From: an uncultured Eubacteriales bacterium
GTDB lineage: Bacteria; Bacillota; Clostridia; Lachnospirales; Lachnospiraceae
Direction: 5' to 3'
NCBI GenBank assembly: GCA_949292795.1
Contig: CASFBR010000085.1
Location: 18,990-82,989 of the forward strand
DNA: 64,000 nt
The notes beneath the pieces are model-generated. The model ran no database searches and was not told where the DNA came from. It saw only the letters and a list, made by a program, of their open reading frames with translations. Made by a program: the position numbers and the translations under genes. Positions 54,004 to 62,872 of this stretch are shown here, in pieces. The stretch's first letter is position 1. Every line of letters starts with the position of its first letter.

Positions 54004-54681
54004 TCACGGAATGGGGTGTTTTTTAAATAGATTTTTTGCGGTTTCGAGGCGTTCGTAAAACTGGGGATAGAAACCGCTCTCCCGGGTGTAAGGTGTCATG
54101 TAAAACAGTTCAAGAATCGCCATGTCTGTTTTCTTCATCAAAAGCTCGTCGCCGGCTTTTTCTATGTGTTCTTCCGCAGCCATCAGATAATCGTGCCAGG
54201 CGCATATATATGCCTCGTAGGTTTTTAAGTCCGGAATGTCCAGCCATTTTTTTATTTTTACTTTTGTCCGGTTTTCGCGAAAGCATTCATGAATCTGTAA
54301 AAAATATTTAAATCCATCCATATCATAGTAGCGGCCCAGGGGAAACATCCGGCAAAATCCCGGGCGGAACGGATGGATGGCACAGCGCCCCTGTTCGTTT
54401 AAAAATGCACAGGCATTCGTATTCCCATCCATTTTTAAATTGGGCAGTATAATGCCGTCTACCACATTTAATTCAAGCTCGCGTCCAAGGAGCATTTCAA
54501 ACGTCTTTCCGAGATTTTCACACAGCTGCCATACATCCATAGGATCAAGAATGATCGAGTTTCCCATATTCCGGCAGCAGGCACTGCACCCTTTGCAGCC
54601 GCCGCACTCCAGCTTTGCCAGGTCATTGGACGTATACAGCTTTCCATCCGAAATCTCATCCAGAGACACATTTCGTTTCAT
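54004..54681 (-). CDS. YkgJ-family cysteine cluster protein
   Basis: 225-residue protein of the YkgJ (CxxCxxCC) family, thought to bind a metal. The cluster CGGCKGCSACC at about 26-36 and a second set CAFLNEQGRCAIHPFRPGFCRMFP are present. No further function can be predicted. It ends the six-gene unit starting with the ABC transporter and is followed by the tandem repeats. Confidence 0.85.
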   Translation of the reverse strand: MKRNVSLDEISDGKLYTSNDLAKLECGGCKGCSACCRNMGNSIILDPMDVWQLCENLGKTFEMLLGRELELNVVDGIILPNLKMDGNTNACAFLNEQGRCAIHPFRPGFCRMFPLGRYYDMDGFKYFLQIHECFRENRTKVKIKKWLDIPDLKTYEAYICAWHDYLMAAEEHIEKAGDELLMKKTDMAILELFYMTPYTRESGFYPQFYERLETAKNLFKKHPIP

Positions 54682-54692
54682 ACTCGTTTCTC

Positions 54693-55547
54693 CTAGTCAA
54701 AATCCATATAAAAATCAAGGCCGCTCTCATTGTCCAGCGGCTCTGCGGCTACAATGTTTTTATCAATAACACTGATAGCCGCGCCATACATGATCCCGTC
54801 TTTTTCACACCGGAACATATAAAAGCCAAGCCCCGAAGCGCTGCGGCTTAAAAGCTTCAGATCACCGTCATAAAATGTGTCCAGTATTTTTTCGTTATCC
54901 GCAGATTTTTCATAATACACCTGACCGTAGCCCTGAGCCTCAAGCATCTGCCGTCCGCCGTCCACACTCATCGGCGAGACAATCAGCAAATAAATACCAG
55001 TGATTAAGATCAGCTCCAAAAATATGGCGCAGGCCAGCACCGAAAGCTTCCAGCCGCCGGACGGCTCCCACAGTGTAAAAATCCCAAGGGCGATCAAAAC
55101 CCCGAAATAAAAATAAATGATCAAAAGATACGGCTCGGCCACAAGCGCACAGATCATAAACAATGTGGCGGCCACAAGCACAAGCGCCGACACCGCAAAA
55201 GAAACCTTTGTTTTTACCGGCATCGCATCACTGCGCCAGCGCGCAAAAAAGCTCTGCCACGGTCGGCGTCCGTGCAGCCTTCTTCCCCGCTTCGCTTTCT
55301 TTGGCGGCTCTTTATAAATTCCCGAATCTGCCAGGCTCTTTTGTTCCTCATCGTTTTTAGGATAGCCTCCGCCAAGCAGCCAGCCAAGCCAGGCCAATAC
55401 CGGGAAAAGCGCCACATAAAGCAGCGGCGTGCGGACAACGCCGCCGTAAAATTTATACTGAACCATATACAGTAAAACAACCGTCAGCACATACAGCAGA
55501 CAGGCTGCCGCAAAAACGCCCCATTTTTTTACAAAACGACGGTTCAC
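54693..55547 (-). CDS. Multi-span membrane protein of unknown function
   Basis: 284-residue protein with spans near residues 10-31, 40-60 and three more between about 113 and 195; the C-terminal 90 residues form a soluble domain (GYGQVYYEKSADNEKILDTFY...GLGFYMFRCEKDGIMYGAAISVI). A basic linker at about 82-102 (KKAKRGRRLHGRR) separates the halves. I do not recognise the family. The start is GTG, overlapping the HAD stop by 4 bp (GTGA). Confidence 0.7.
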   Translation of the reverse strand: MNRRFVKKWGVFAAACLLYVLTVVLLYMVQYKFYGGVVRTPLLYVALFPVLAWLGWLLGGGYPKNDEEQKSLADSGIYKEPPKKAKRGRRLHGRRPWQSFFARWRSDAMPVKTKVSFAVSALVLVAATLFMICALVAEPYLLIIYFYFGVLIALGIFTLWEPSGGWKLSVLACAIFLELILITGIYLLIVSPMSVDGGRQMLEAQGYGQVYYEKSADNEKILDTFYDGDLKLLSRSASGLGFYMFRCEKDGIMYGAAISVIDKNIVAAEPLDNESGLDFYMDFD

Positions 55548-56239
55548 CGGCCCTCGCCCCCATTCGCATGTTCATCTGCCATTTCCCGGGCAATATAGGT
55601 ACATACCTCGTCCAGGTCGCAAAGGCAGGCCGCCACAGGCTTTAAAAAGTCCTCATCCGGCTGCCAGATGTCGGGAACCATGATCGTCCTGCATCCGGCT
55701 GCCACCGCAGCCAGCACGCCATTTTTTGAATCCTCCAGCGCATAACACATTTGCGGACGCTTTTTAAGACGCGCACAGGCCAGAAGATAAATATCCGGCT
55801 GAGGCTTGGAAGCCTCCAGGCAGTCGCCTCCTATGATTTCTTTAAAATAATGACAGACGCCCACATCCTCAAGATTCGCCCGCACAGTGGCGGTGGAGGT
55901 CGAGGAAGCTACTGCCATCTCGAAGCCATTATTTTTAAGAAATTCCAGAAGATGATACAAGCCTTTTTTGACCGGCATATGGCTGTGACTGCGAAAATCC
56001 GCATAAAATTCATCCACATACCTGCGGATTCCCGGTTCGTCATAATCGTCTCCAAGATATTCCTTCCATACGCGCCGGGTCGCAATTTTATTCATTCCAA
56101 GCGTTTTTTCCACAAGCCATCCAAGACGTCCCAAACCATAGCGTTCTCCGGCATAGTCGTAAGCTCTGATACACAGACGTTCTGTATCCAGCATCAGGCC
56201 ATCCATATCAAAAATCGCTGTTCTTACAGCTTCGGCCAT
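55544..56239 (-). CDS. HAD-IA hydrolase, beta-phosphoglucomutase-like
   Basis: 231-residue HAD enzyme: FDMDGLMLDTER (motif I with both Asp), ASSTSTATV (motif II), SKPQPDIYLLA (Lys) and ALEDSKNGVLAA (motif IV). The small alpha cap fits beta-phosphoglucomutase or sugar-phosphate phosphatases. The ATG at 56239 is preferred, with GGAGG 8 nt upstream; it overlaps the DUF2809 gene by 32 bp. Confidence 0.88.
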   Translation of the reverse strand: MAEAVRTAIFDMDGLMLDTERLCIRAYDYAGERYGLGRLGWLVEKTLGMNKIATRRVWKEYLGDDYDEPGIRRYVDEFYADFRSHSHMPVKKGLYHLLEFLKNNGFEMAVASSTSTATVRANLEDVGVCHYFKEIIGGDCLEASKPQPDIYLLACARLKKRPQMCYALEDSKNGVLAAVAAGCRTIMVPDIWQPDEDFLKPVAACLCDLDEVCTYIAREMADEHANGGEGR

Positions 56240-56654
56240 GGCCATCGCCTCCTTTCCTGAAACCTCCGGACAGACACCTGCCGCCAAGCAAAAGCAGGCC
56301 TCCGGACAGATAGCATACCATGTCCTTCCAGTCAAAAACCGACCCCAGTACCATATTGGCCGGAGGGACAGCTTCAAGTCCCAGTATCCGGGCCAGATTA
56401 AAATACTGACTGATCTCCACAGCCATGGCAAACAGTGTGACATACAGCCACAAAAAGCGCACCCCCCGCGGCAAAAACATCCGCACGAAAAAATAAACGG
56501 CAAAAACAACAAGAATATCGCCCACATAAGGACGGATCACCGCATCTCTGACATACAGTGCAATCCACGCCTCCACCGCAAAGGTGAGCACAAATGCGGC
56601 AGCATACAGCAGCCGGCGGTGCCGGCAAAGCCATTGGATCCGATATTCAGACAT
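56208..56654 (-). CDS. DUF2809-like membrane protein
   Basis: 148-residue protein with about four spans. The family blocks are IRPYVGDILVVFAVYFFVRMF and NMVLGSVFDWKDMVCYLSG, with an Arg and an Asp in the membrane region. VanZ-like proteins are similar in size, but the WKD block favours DUF2809. Function unknown. It lies 19 bp after the ABC permease stop. Confidence 0.8.
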   Translation of the reverse strand: MSEYRIQWLCRHRRLLYAAAFVLTFAVEAWIALYVRDAVIRPYVGDILVVFAVYFFVRMFLPRGVRFLWLYVTLFAMAVEISQYFNLARILGLEAVPPANMVLGSVFDWKDMVCYLSGGLLLLGGRCLSGGFRKGGDGHGRSCKNSDF

Positions 56655-56673
56655 GTCTGTTTTCCCCCTTTAA

Positions 56674-58251
56674 TCAATCTGAGCAAAAGCGCCGCAAGGG
56701 TGTTTTTATGACGCGCATATAAAAGAACAGATTAAGCGCCGCCAAAACCACAGCGGTAACAATATAAAGCGGCAGCGCAGGAATGCCAAGTGTAAGAAGC
56801 GCTGCTCCCGGGATCACGACAAGGATCATCCCTCCGAACACTGTGATCATGGCCGATGCCGACTGCTTGACGACCGCAGCCTCATTTGTCCATGTGAAAT
56901 TCGGGAAACGGATGTTGACATACATTCCCCCCACACTGGCAAGCAGCGTATAAAGTACCGGGATCACCACCGCAATCAGCCCCCAGAGCAAGTCAAGACG
57001 GAAGCGGATCATGCACAGGATCGAAGCGATCAGCACCGACGGCAGGCCAAGGATGAGATTCATCGCGATCTTTACCCGAAAGACCGTCGCCGAGCTGACG
57101 GGAAAGCTGGCCAGAAGCCACAGTTGATTGCCCTCAAGCGACAACGAGGCACTTGTCGTGCTTGTGATCGCCGCAAAAAAGGAGATCAGCAAAGGAACAA
57201 CCGCTCCGATCATGGCGGAAGCACCCGGAAGATTCAGCACCGCATCCACGTCCTTTATAAAAAACAAAGCGATCGCTCCAATTATTAAAAGCACATATAA
57301 AAGCGCTGTGTTAAAAACATAGATCGGAGATGAAAAATAGCGTTTAAACTCTCTTCCCAAAAGTGCACCAAACACAGAGCCGGTCTTAAGCGCGGTCATT
57401 TTAAAATTACCGCGGGTCTTATGACTTGTCAGCGCTGCGATCAGCCAGTTCAGCCGCCGGGCGATCAGGGCAATGATAATCCCGGACACAGCCACGCTCA
57501 CAAGCAGATAGCCGGCATAAGACAATAGGGAACCTGCAAGTCCGTTTGCATAAAGGCTTGCCGGAGGATACACTTTACCAATAAAATCCATCAGCAGTAT
57601 ATTGAGCTCTGCCAGCATTGTCTCGTCCACAGATGACATGGACATGGAATAATACATGATTGCGATAAATACGACACAGCTTAAAACAATGGATATAAGA
57701 TTTTTATATCGGAAGCGCGCCGCAATAAATGTAATGACAATGCCAATCAGTGTCGCGATGGCCAGCGGGATCAGCGGCACAAAAAGAATGGACACGGCTG
57801 CCATAATCACAAAAAGGACGGACGGGCCGCACAGGATCGCATACACAGCAAGCGACGGAACCATGAGGATGGCTGTGATTGCCGTCTCATAAATATAGAG
57901 GGAACCAAAACGGCTCACAATGATCGCCCAGTTTTTCACCGGCAGTGACATCAAAAGGTCATTATCCCTGGCCGAAAAAATAAAGCTGCTGGCTTTAAAC
58001 ATTGTTGTAAAGAGGATCACCACGCTCGAAGCCGTCATGATCAATGGCAGCACACTATCCTGTAATCCCATCTGGATATAGCCCCATGTAAAAAAGGCAC
58101 TGTAAAATGCAAACACAACAGCGACCAGCGCCGCCAGCAGCACCATGCCGGCCGCTTTTATTCTTTTTTGTCCCCGCTTTGCGCCAAACTGCCCGGAGAA
58201 CAAAATGCCGCGCAGCTGAATAAAGAGCAGCTTAAAGCATTTATTGATCAT
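56674..58251 (-). CDS. ABC-2 type exporter permease
   Basis: 525-residue integral membrane protein with about twelve spans in two halves (the segments at 27-60, 85-120, 140-200, 240-270, 320-350, 365-400, 430-525). It has no recognisable substrate motif; the size matches the Firmicutes permeases of the putative ABC-2 exporter class. It overlaps the ATPase gene by 11 bp, so the two form one transporter. Confidence 0.85.
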   Translation of the reverse strand: MINKCFKLLFIQLRGILFSGQFGAKRGQKRIKAAGMVLLAALVAVVFAFYSAFFTWGYIQMGLQDSVLPLIMTASSVVILFTTMFKASSFIFSARDNDLLMSLPVKNWAIIVSRFGSLYIYETAITAILMVPSLAVYAILCGPSVLFVIMAAVSILFVPLIPLAIATLIGIVITFIAARFRYKNLISIVLSCVVFIAIMYYSMSMSSVDETMLAELNILLMDFIGKVYPPASLYANGLAGSLLSYAGYLLVSVAVSGIIIALIARRLNWLIAALTSHKTRGNFKMTALKTGSVFGALLGREFKRYFSSPIYVFNTALLYVLLIIGAIALFFIKDVDAVLNLPGASAMIGAVVPLLISFFAAITSTTSASLSLEGNQLWLLASFPVSSATVFRVKIAMNLILGLPSVLIASILCMIRFRLDLLWGLIAVVIPVLYTLLASVGGMYVNIRFPNFTWTNEAAVVKQSASAMITVFGGMILVVIPGAALLTLGIPALPLYIVTAVVLAALNLFFYMRVIKTPLRRFCSD

Positions 58252-58957
58252 GCTCGCTCACCTCCATGAATACATCCTCAAGGCTACTGTCACCGAGAAC
58301 ACTCTCCATATCGCCGCTGACTACAAGTCGTCCGTTTTTTATGATCGCAATTTTATTGCAAAGCTTCTGCGCCACCTCAAGGACATGTGTGGAGAAGAAA
58401 ATCGCACAGCCCTCCTGACACATCTCCCGCATCAGGTTTTTCAGGGTCAGGGCAGCCTTCGGGTCAAGGCCCACAAAAGGTTCGTCAAGGATGAGCAGCT
58501 TGGGTTTATGGATGAGCGCTGAGATCAGCACAAGCTTTTGCTTCATGCCGTGAGAATACGACGCAATCATATCGCCTAAGTTCGCTGTAATCTCAAACAT
58601 GTCCGCATATTTTCGGATGCGTTCCTCCCGCTCCTGCTTTCCGACCTGGTAAATATCACCGATAAAATTCAGATATTTAATGCCTGTCAGATACTCATAA
58701 ATGTCCGGGTTATCCGGGATATAGGCCATCCGCTCCTTACATTCCAGAGGGTGTGTTTTAATGGACATATGATCGATTAAAATATCGCCGTCGTCAAAGT
58801 CCAAAATTCCGGCCACCGCCTTGATCGTTGTCGTTTTCCCCGCGCCGTTATGGCCGATAAAGCCGTAAATATCGCCGTCTTCAATGGTCAGCGTCAAATG
58901 ATCCACAGCGACCTTATTTCCTTTATATATTTTTGTATAATCTTTAATTTCCAGCAT
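58241..58957 (-). CDS. ABC transporter ATP-binding protein
   Basis: 238-residue ATPase: Walker A GHNGAGKTT, Q-loop YIPDNPDIYE, signature YSHGMKQKL, Walker B LLILDEPFVGLDP, switch His FFSTHVL. The signature motif and length are those of DrrA/CcmA-like exporters. It is the first gene of the unit and has a promoter with a leader hairpin upstream. Confidence 0.93.
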   Translation of the reverse strand: MLEIKDYTKIYKGNKVAVDHLTLTIEDGDIYGFIGHNGAGKTTTIKAVAGILDFDDGDILIDHMSIKTHPLECKERMAYIPDNPDIYEYLTGIKYLNFIGDIYQVGKQEREERIRKYADMFEITANLGDMIASYSHGMKQKLVLISALIHKPKLLILDEPFVGLDPKAALTLKNLMREMCQEGCAIFFSTHVLEVAQKLCNKIAIIKNGRLVVSGDMESVLGDSSLEDVFMEVSEHDQ

Positions 58958-59008
58958 TATGTCGTCCTCCTGAAAGCTGATTTTAATTTCCCAAACATTT
59001 TTTGCATC

Positions 59009-59033
59009 AATAGCCGGTACTGAGGCTATTATA
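59009..59033 (-). promoter_or_regulatory. -10 and leader hairpin upstream of the ABC operon
   Basis: Minus-strand TATAAT (59028-59033) with no strong -35. Right after it is a perfect 7-bp inverted repeat, AATAGCC (59009-59015) and GGCTATT (59024-59030), located at the transcript start. It could be an operator or a 5' stability hairpin. Confidence 0.5.
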
Positions 59034-59072
59034 TCCTATTCGCACATAAAATGCACGCAAAAATGAAAGCTG

Positions 59073-59101
59073 TTGCATATTTTTCCAGTGCGATTTATAA
59101 T
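59073..59101 (+). promoter_or_regulatory. Promoter of the isomerase gene
   Basis: TTGCAT (59073-59078) and TATAAT (59096-59101) with a 17-bp spacer, 34 nt before the ATG. Confidence 0.7.
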
Positions 59102-59135
59102 AGCATTAAAGCTTTTATTTCAGGAGGAATGATTT

Positions 59136-60020
59136 ATGCAGATTGGAATTGGTACATATTCCTTTGGAGGGATTGCCAGCTACCTTGGACTTGGCCCCAC
59201 ACTTCTCGAAAAATTTAAAACGATCCGCAGTCTTGGTTATAACTGTGTGGAACTGCTTCCCGCAGACCTTGATAATGACATTGAAGATATTAAGAAATGG
59301 CTTGACGAAACCGGTCTGACGGTCACCTCGATCCATGCCGAACCGACCGAAGAGATTGTCAAAAAAATGGCCGCACTTGGCGGAAAGGCTGTCATCTGGG
59401 CCGGCACCCCGTTTTGCAATAAAGCTGAGGCCATTGAGGTGGCCCATGTATTAGATGAGATGGCTGCTATGGCCGAACCGTATGGCATTAAGATCGGCTA
59501 TCACAACCACAGCCAGGAATTTTTCTTTGATGAAGGCAAATCGCTTCTTGAACATCTCCTGGACAACAGCAGCAAATGCTTCTCCCAGCTGGACTGCGGC
59601 TGGGCGATGAATGGCGGCATGTATCCGCCGTATTTTATCCGTAAATATAAAAACCGGATTCTCTCTATCCATGTGAAAGAAAACAGCAAGGTTGTCGGCC
59701 CCGGAAGCCGTCCGGCATCCCGGTATGACAAGCAAGAAAATCCGATGGCCGCTATGGGTAATGTCAAGGAGCTGCCTCTTGAAAAGCGTCAGGAAATCCT
59801 TGATAATTTCCAGCAGATGATGGAGTCTCAGAAGGACCGCTTCTTTGTACAGTGCAAAATGGGCGCACCGGAGTCCAATCTGGACTGGAAGGAAATCAAG
59901 GCTGCGCTTGACGAGCAGGATTTTGATGCCTTCTGGATTGTTGAACGCGAAGGCTTTTATGACGAGCACGATAAGTGTCTCGCCGAGGATTGCGCCTGGC
60001 TGACTCAAAACATTCAGTAA
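59136..60020 (+). CDS. Sugar phosphate isomerase/epimerase (AP2Ec TIM barrel)
   Basis: 294-residue protein with the xylose-isomerase-like barrel. Metal-site motifs are GYHNHSQEF, QLDCGWAMNGG, HVKENSK and WIVEREGF (His, Glu, Asp, Glu). The family includes epimerases and IolE/IolH-like dehydratases acting on sugars or inositol derivatives; many work with Gfo/Idh oxidoreductases such as the one at 38293-39405, although that gene is about 20 kb away. GGAGGAA precedes the ATG. It is monocistronic. Confidence 0.88.
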   Translation: MQIGIGTYSFGGIASYLGLGPTLLEKFKTIRSLGYNCVELLPADLDNDIEDIKKWLDETGLTVTSIHAEPTEEIVKKMAALGGKAVIWAGTPFCNKAEAIEVAHVLDEMAAMAEPYGIKIGYHNHSQEFFFDEGKSLLEHLLDNSSKCFSQLDCGWAMNGGMYPPYFIRKYKNRILSIHVKENSKVVGPGSRPASRYDKQENPMAAMGNVKELPLEKRQEILDNFQQMMESQKDRFFVQCKMGAPESNLDWKEIKAALDEQDFDAFWIVEREGFYDEHDKCLAEDCAWLTQNIQ

Positions 60021-60125
60021 ATCACATTCGGCTGCCAGCTCACACAAGCCGGCGGGCAGCCGCTTATGCTTCGGCCGGTGCAGAGCGCGTGCCACCGGCA
60101 CGCGGCACCGCCCTCCGGGCGTATC

Positions 60126-60161
60126 AATCGGGCAGGGGAAGCTTCCTTCCCCTGCCCGATT
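60126..60161. terminator. GC-rich palindrome, copy 2, between convergent genes
   Basis: Perfect 16-bp arms (60126-60141 and 60146-60161) with a CTTC loop, a near copy of 6301-6336 including the flanking ATCGCGATAC. It lies between the isomerase (plus) and the DUF6483-like gene (minus), so a role as a shared stop signal is plausible, although no T-run follows. The adjacent 60040-60125 contains GC-rich sequence related to 22793-22856. Confidence 0.55.
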
Positions 60162-60179
60162 ATCGCGATACAGGCTGAT

Positions 60180-60566
60180 TTACAGCTCATATGAAAAAAG
60201 TGTCTCATAACCGGACTTTTTTAACAGCTCACGGAAACCGTCAAGAACCTCTTCTCTTGAATAGTTGTTTGCCTGTAAAAATGCATCGTCCTTTTCACTT
60301 AGATGCTCATAAAACAAAGCGGCCGCAAAGACTTCTTCCGGCTGCGCGTAATCAATCCCGTCCAGCAAAATATTTTCCGCTTCATTGATCTTTCCGGCAT
60401 CGATCATCTCAAGCAGCGTTTTCAAAGGCTTTCCGGCCACTAAAAAGCGGTTTTCTCTGTCCTGTTCTGCACAGTCATAGCTTTTACCAAACATCAGCGA
60501 GGCAAGCACCCGCACCATTTCCTTGATCATGCGCATAATATAGTCTTTTTCGTCGGAAAAAATCAT
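60180..60566 (-). CDS. DUF6483-like protein
   Basis: 128-residue all-alpha protein: an amphipathic N-terminus (YIMRMIKEMVRVLASLMFGKSY) and a C-terminal region like a helical repeat (KINEAENILLDGIDYAQPEEVFAAALFYEHLSEKDDAFLQANNYSREEV). The pattern resembles small Firmicutes proteins of the DUF6483 family; this is a tentative match from memory. Its role is unknown. It lies 26 bp after rlmH. Confidence 0.7.
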   Translation of the reverse strand: MIFSDEKDYIMRMIKEMVRVLASLMFGKSYDCAEQDRENRFLVAGKPLKTLLEMIDAGKINEAENILLDGIDYAQPEEVFAAALFYEHLSEKDDAFLQANNYSREEVLDGFRELLKKSGYETLFSYEL

Positions 60567-60592
60567 TTACTCATCCCCCATTCAGTATCACT

Positions 60593-61072
60593 CTACTTAT
60601 GATACGGTGCTCCGGTCATGATTCGGTAGCCTCTGTAAATCTGTTCCAGGAGAATCACCCGCATGAGCTGGTGGGGAAACGTCATCTTAGAAAAGCTCAA
60701 AAGCATGTCCGCCCGTGCAAGTACCTGGGGTGAAAGGCCCAGAGACCCTCCAATGATCCACTGGATATGGCTGGTCCCGCCAACGGCGAGCTTTTCAAGT
60801 GTTCCGGCCAGTTCCTCGGAGGAAAGCATCCGGCCTTCGATTGCCAGGGCAATCACATACGCATCATCACGCACATATTTTAACAGGCGTTCACCCTCCT
60901 TTTGCTTAATCTGAAGCTCCATGAGCGCACTGGCAGTATCCGGGGTTTTTTCATCGGCCACTTCAATAATCTCTAGCTTACAGTACCGGCTCAGGCGCTT
61001 GACAAACTCATCGATTGCCTGCACATAAAACTTTTCTTTGACCTTCCCTACGGTCAGCAGTGTCATTTTCAT
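60593..61072 (-). CDS. rlmH: 23S rRNA pseudouridine-1915 N3-methyltransferase
   Basis: 159-residue SPOUT methyltransferase that modifies pseudouridine 1915 in helix 69 of 23S rRNA. The SAM-binding trefoil-knot blocks are IQWIIGGSLGLSPQVL and SFSKMTFPHQLMRVILLEQIYRGYRI, ending in PYHK as in family members. The ATG at 61072 overlaps the DUF1700 stop by 4 bp (ATGA); an upstream in-frame start would overlap far into that gene. Confidence 0.96.
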   Translation of the reverse strand: MKMTLLTVGKVKEKFYVQAIDEFVKRLSRYCKLEIIEVADEKTPDTASALMELQIKQKEGERLLKYVRDDAYVIALAIEGRMLSSEELAGTLEKLAVGGTSHIQWIIGGSLGLSPQVLARADMLLSFSKMTFPHQLMRVILLEQIYRGYRIMTGAPYHK

Positions 61073-61542
61073 CGTGAACCTCCGGCATGGCGCAATACGA
61101 CCGTCAGCACAACGATCACTGCAATCAGCGGAAAGAAAAAGGCAATCACCTTTGTCACCGCAATCAGCACGACAAGAATCACAAGCACTGCCAGGGCAAG
61201 AATGCCATACAGCTTCCACCGGCGCCACCCCGACGCGCCGGTGCGGCTGTTTTCATGCATACTTTCCCGGGCGTCACGGCCGCGATCTTCCGCCCGGCTT
61301 TCGCGCCCGCCGGACGTATCCGCATAGCCCTGGGCATTTCTGCGGCCTGCGGCATCAACAATGCTCCGGCCAATGATCCTCGGGTCGCCAAGAGCGGCCA
61401 CTGCCTCCGCCTCACGCTGCCCGCCGCGAATCTGTCCGTCAATATAGCTGTCATAGTAGCTTACAGAGTCCTCCACCTCGGAGGCGGGAAGCTTTCCCGT
61501 AAGATATTCACGAAGCTGCCTTAAAAATTCATGTTTGCTCAT
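61069..61542 (-). CDS. DUF1700-family membrane protein
   Basis: 157-residue protein. The N-terminus is the helical HAAS/DUF1700 domain (MSKHEFLRQLREYLTGKLPASEVEDSVSYYDSYI), followed by ALGDPRIIGRSI, a charged, Gly/Arg-rich linker, and two adjacent C-terminal spans (about 110-152). Such proteins often pair with PadR-like regulators; none is here. It precedes rlmH in the operon. Confidence 0.85.
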   Translation of the reverse strand: MSKHEFLRQLREYLTGKLPASEVEDSVSYYDSYIDGQIRGGQREAEAVAALGDPRIIGRSIVDAAGRRNAQGYADTSGGRESRAEDRGRDARESMHENSRTGASGWRRWKLYGILALAVLVILVVLIAVTKVIAFFFPLIAVIVVLTVVLRHAGGSR

Positions 61543-61553
61543 TTAATCGCTCC

Positions 61554-62840
61554 TTACTGCACTTTAAGTGGTATCCCCCATTTTTTAAATACGGCGTTGA
61601 CGGCATCCGCATCCATCGCCGGTAAATTACCGACAAAGGCGGCGCAAAGGCGCTCCATGCGCAGATATTTTTGCATAAAGGCCGATACGTCCTCTGCCGT
61701 CACGGCTGCCACATGAGCCGCGGTCTCCTGAAGGGTTTCCTGGTGTTCATTATAAAGCCACGCTTTAGCGTTGGCCTCCATCCGGTTATGTGTGCTCTCC
61801 GCGGACATTAAAAGCTCTGTCTGTATCTGCCGTTTTGTCAGCGAAAGCTCCCGTTCACTCACCGCCTCTTTCCGCATCCGTTCCACGGATGCAAGTACCG
61901 CATCCAGCACCTGCGCGGTCTGCTCCGGCGCCATGGCCGCATAAATCTGAAACAGCCCGCATTGCTTAAACGAGCTTCCATAGGAATAGACCGTATAGGC
62001 CAGCCCTTTTTCTTCCCGAACCTCCTGAAACAGACGGGAGTTCCCGTTTCCGCCTAAAATACTGTTGACAACGCCAAGGACATATTTATCTTCATGCTCA
62101 TAGGGTATTCCATCAAAGGCCAGGTCAAAATGCATCTGTTCAATATCCTTATGACGGCAAACAAGCGTCTGATGATAGACCGGCGGCAATACCGGCGCCG
62201 CCGGCGCACCGGCAGGAATATCCCCGAACTGCTTTTTAATGGCGGCCAGCATCGTTTCCGGGTCGAAACGTCCGGCCACGGAGATGAGCAGATGTCTGCC
62301 ATTATAATAAGTATTCATAAAGCGGCGCAGCACATCTGTATCAAAGTGCCGGACCACATCCTTCTCACCGGAAATAATATATCCAAGCGGATGATCCTGC
62401 CATATCTTTTTTTGCAGCAGTTCATGGACAAGCTCATCGGCATCATCCTCATACATATCGATCTCGTCAAGGATTACACCCAGCTCTTTTTTCAGGTCCT
62501 GCGGATCAAGCTTCGGATGGCAGATCATATCGGCAATGATCTCAAGCGCCTTATCGGCATATTCCCCCAGTGTCTTTATGCAGTAGCAGGTACATTCCTT
62601 ACTTGTATAAGCGTCCAGGTGATCACCAAGCGCTGCTGTCTCATCGGCAATATCCCTGGCCGAGCGGGTCGCGGTCCCTTTAAACAGCATATGCTCCGCC
62701 ACATGGGCGATCCCGTTATTGTCCGGGTTTTCATTGGCAGAGCCAGCATCGACCCACACACCGATCGATACGGATGTAAACTGCTCCATCGGCTCCATCA
62801 CTACGCGCATATGATTATTAAGCTCTTTTCGGATTACCAT
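61554..62840 (-). CDS. M16-family zinc peptidase
   Basis: 428-residue peptidase of the pitrilysin family, similar in size to YmxG/MlpA. The inverted zinc motif HVAEHMLFKG (HxxEH) is at about 46-50, with the distal Glu of the family expected near EVILDEIDMYEDD. The C-terminal half lacks the motif and helps form the chamber, as in the two-domain subunits. It lies 11 bp before DUF1700 and about 30 bp after the sensor kinase. Confidence 0.93.
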   Translation of the reverse strand: MVIRKELNNHMRVVMEPMEQFTSVSIGVWVDAGSANENPDNNGIAHVAEHMLFKGTATRSARDIADETAALGDHLDAYTSKECTCYCIKTLGEYADKALEIIADMICHPKLDPQDLKKELGVILDEIDMYEDDADELVHELLQKKIWQDHPLGYIISGEKDVVRHFDTDVLRRFMNTYYNGRHLLISVAGRFDPETMLAAIKKQFGDIPAGAPAAPVLPPVYHQTLVCRHKDIEQMHFDLAFDGIPYEHEDKYVLGVVNSILGGNGNSRLFQEVREEKGLAYTVYSYGSSFKQCGLFQIYAAMAPEQTAQVLDAVLASVERMRKEAVSERELSLTKRQIQTELLMSAESTHNRMEANAKAWLYNEHQETLQETAAHVAAVTAEDVSAFMQKYLRMERLCAAFVGNLPAMDADAVNAVFKKWGIPLKVQ

Positions 62841-62872
62841 GTTTTATCTACCTCTATCTCTATCTCCTGCCT

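Noticed and set aside
53735-54058. Frames of 85-107 codons across the GC-rich repeats
   Set aside because: They are made by the repeat units, contain low-complexity Arg/Pro/Gly runs and have no ribosome site.
52400-54700. CRISPR array near the CARF nuclease
   Set aside because: The nearby repeats are two long units with complementary ends, not short regularly spaced direct repeats with unique spacers.
59451-60101. Long frame antisense to the isomerase gene
   Set aside because: The sense gene has complete metal-site motifs and a ribosome site; the antisense frame has no family motifs and arises from codon bias.
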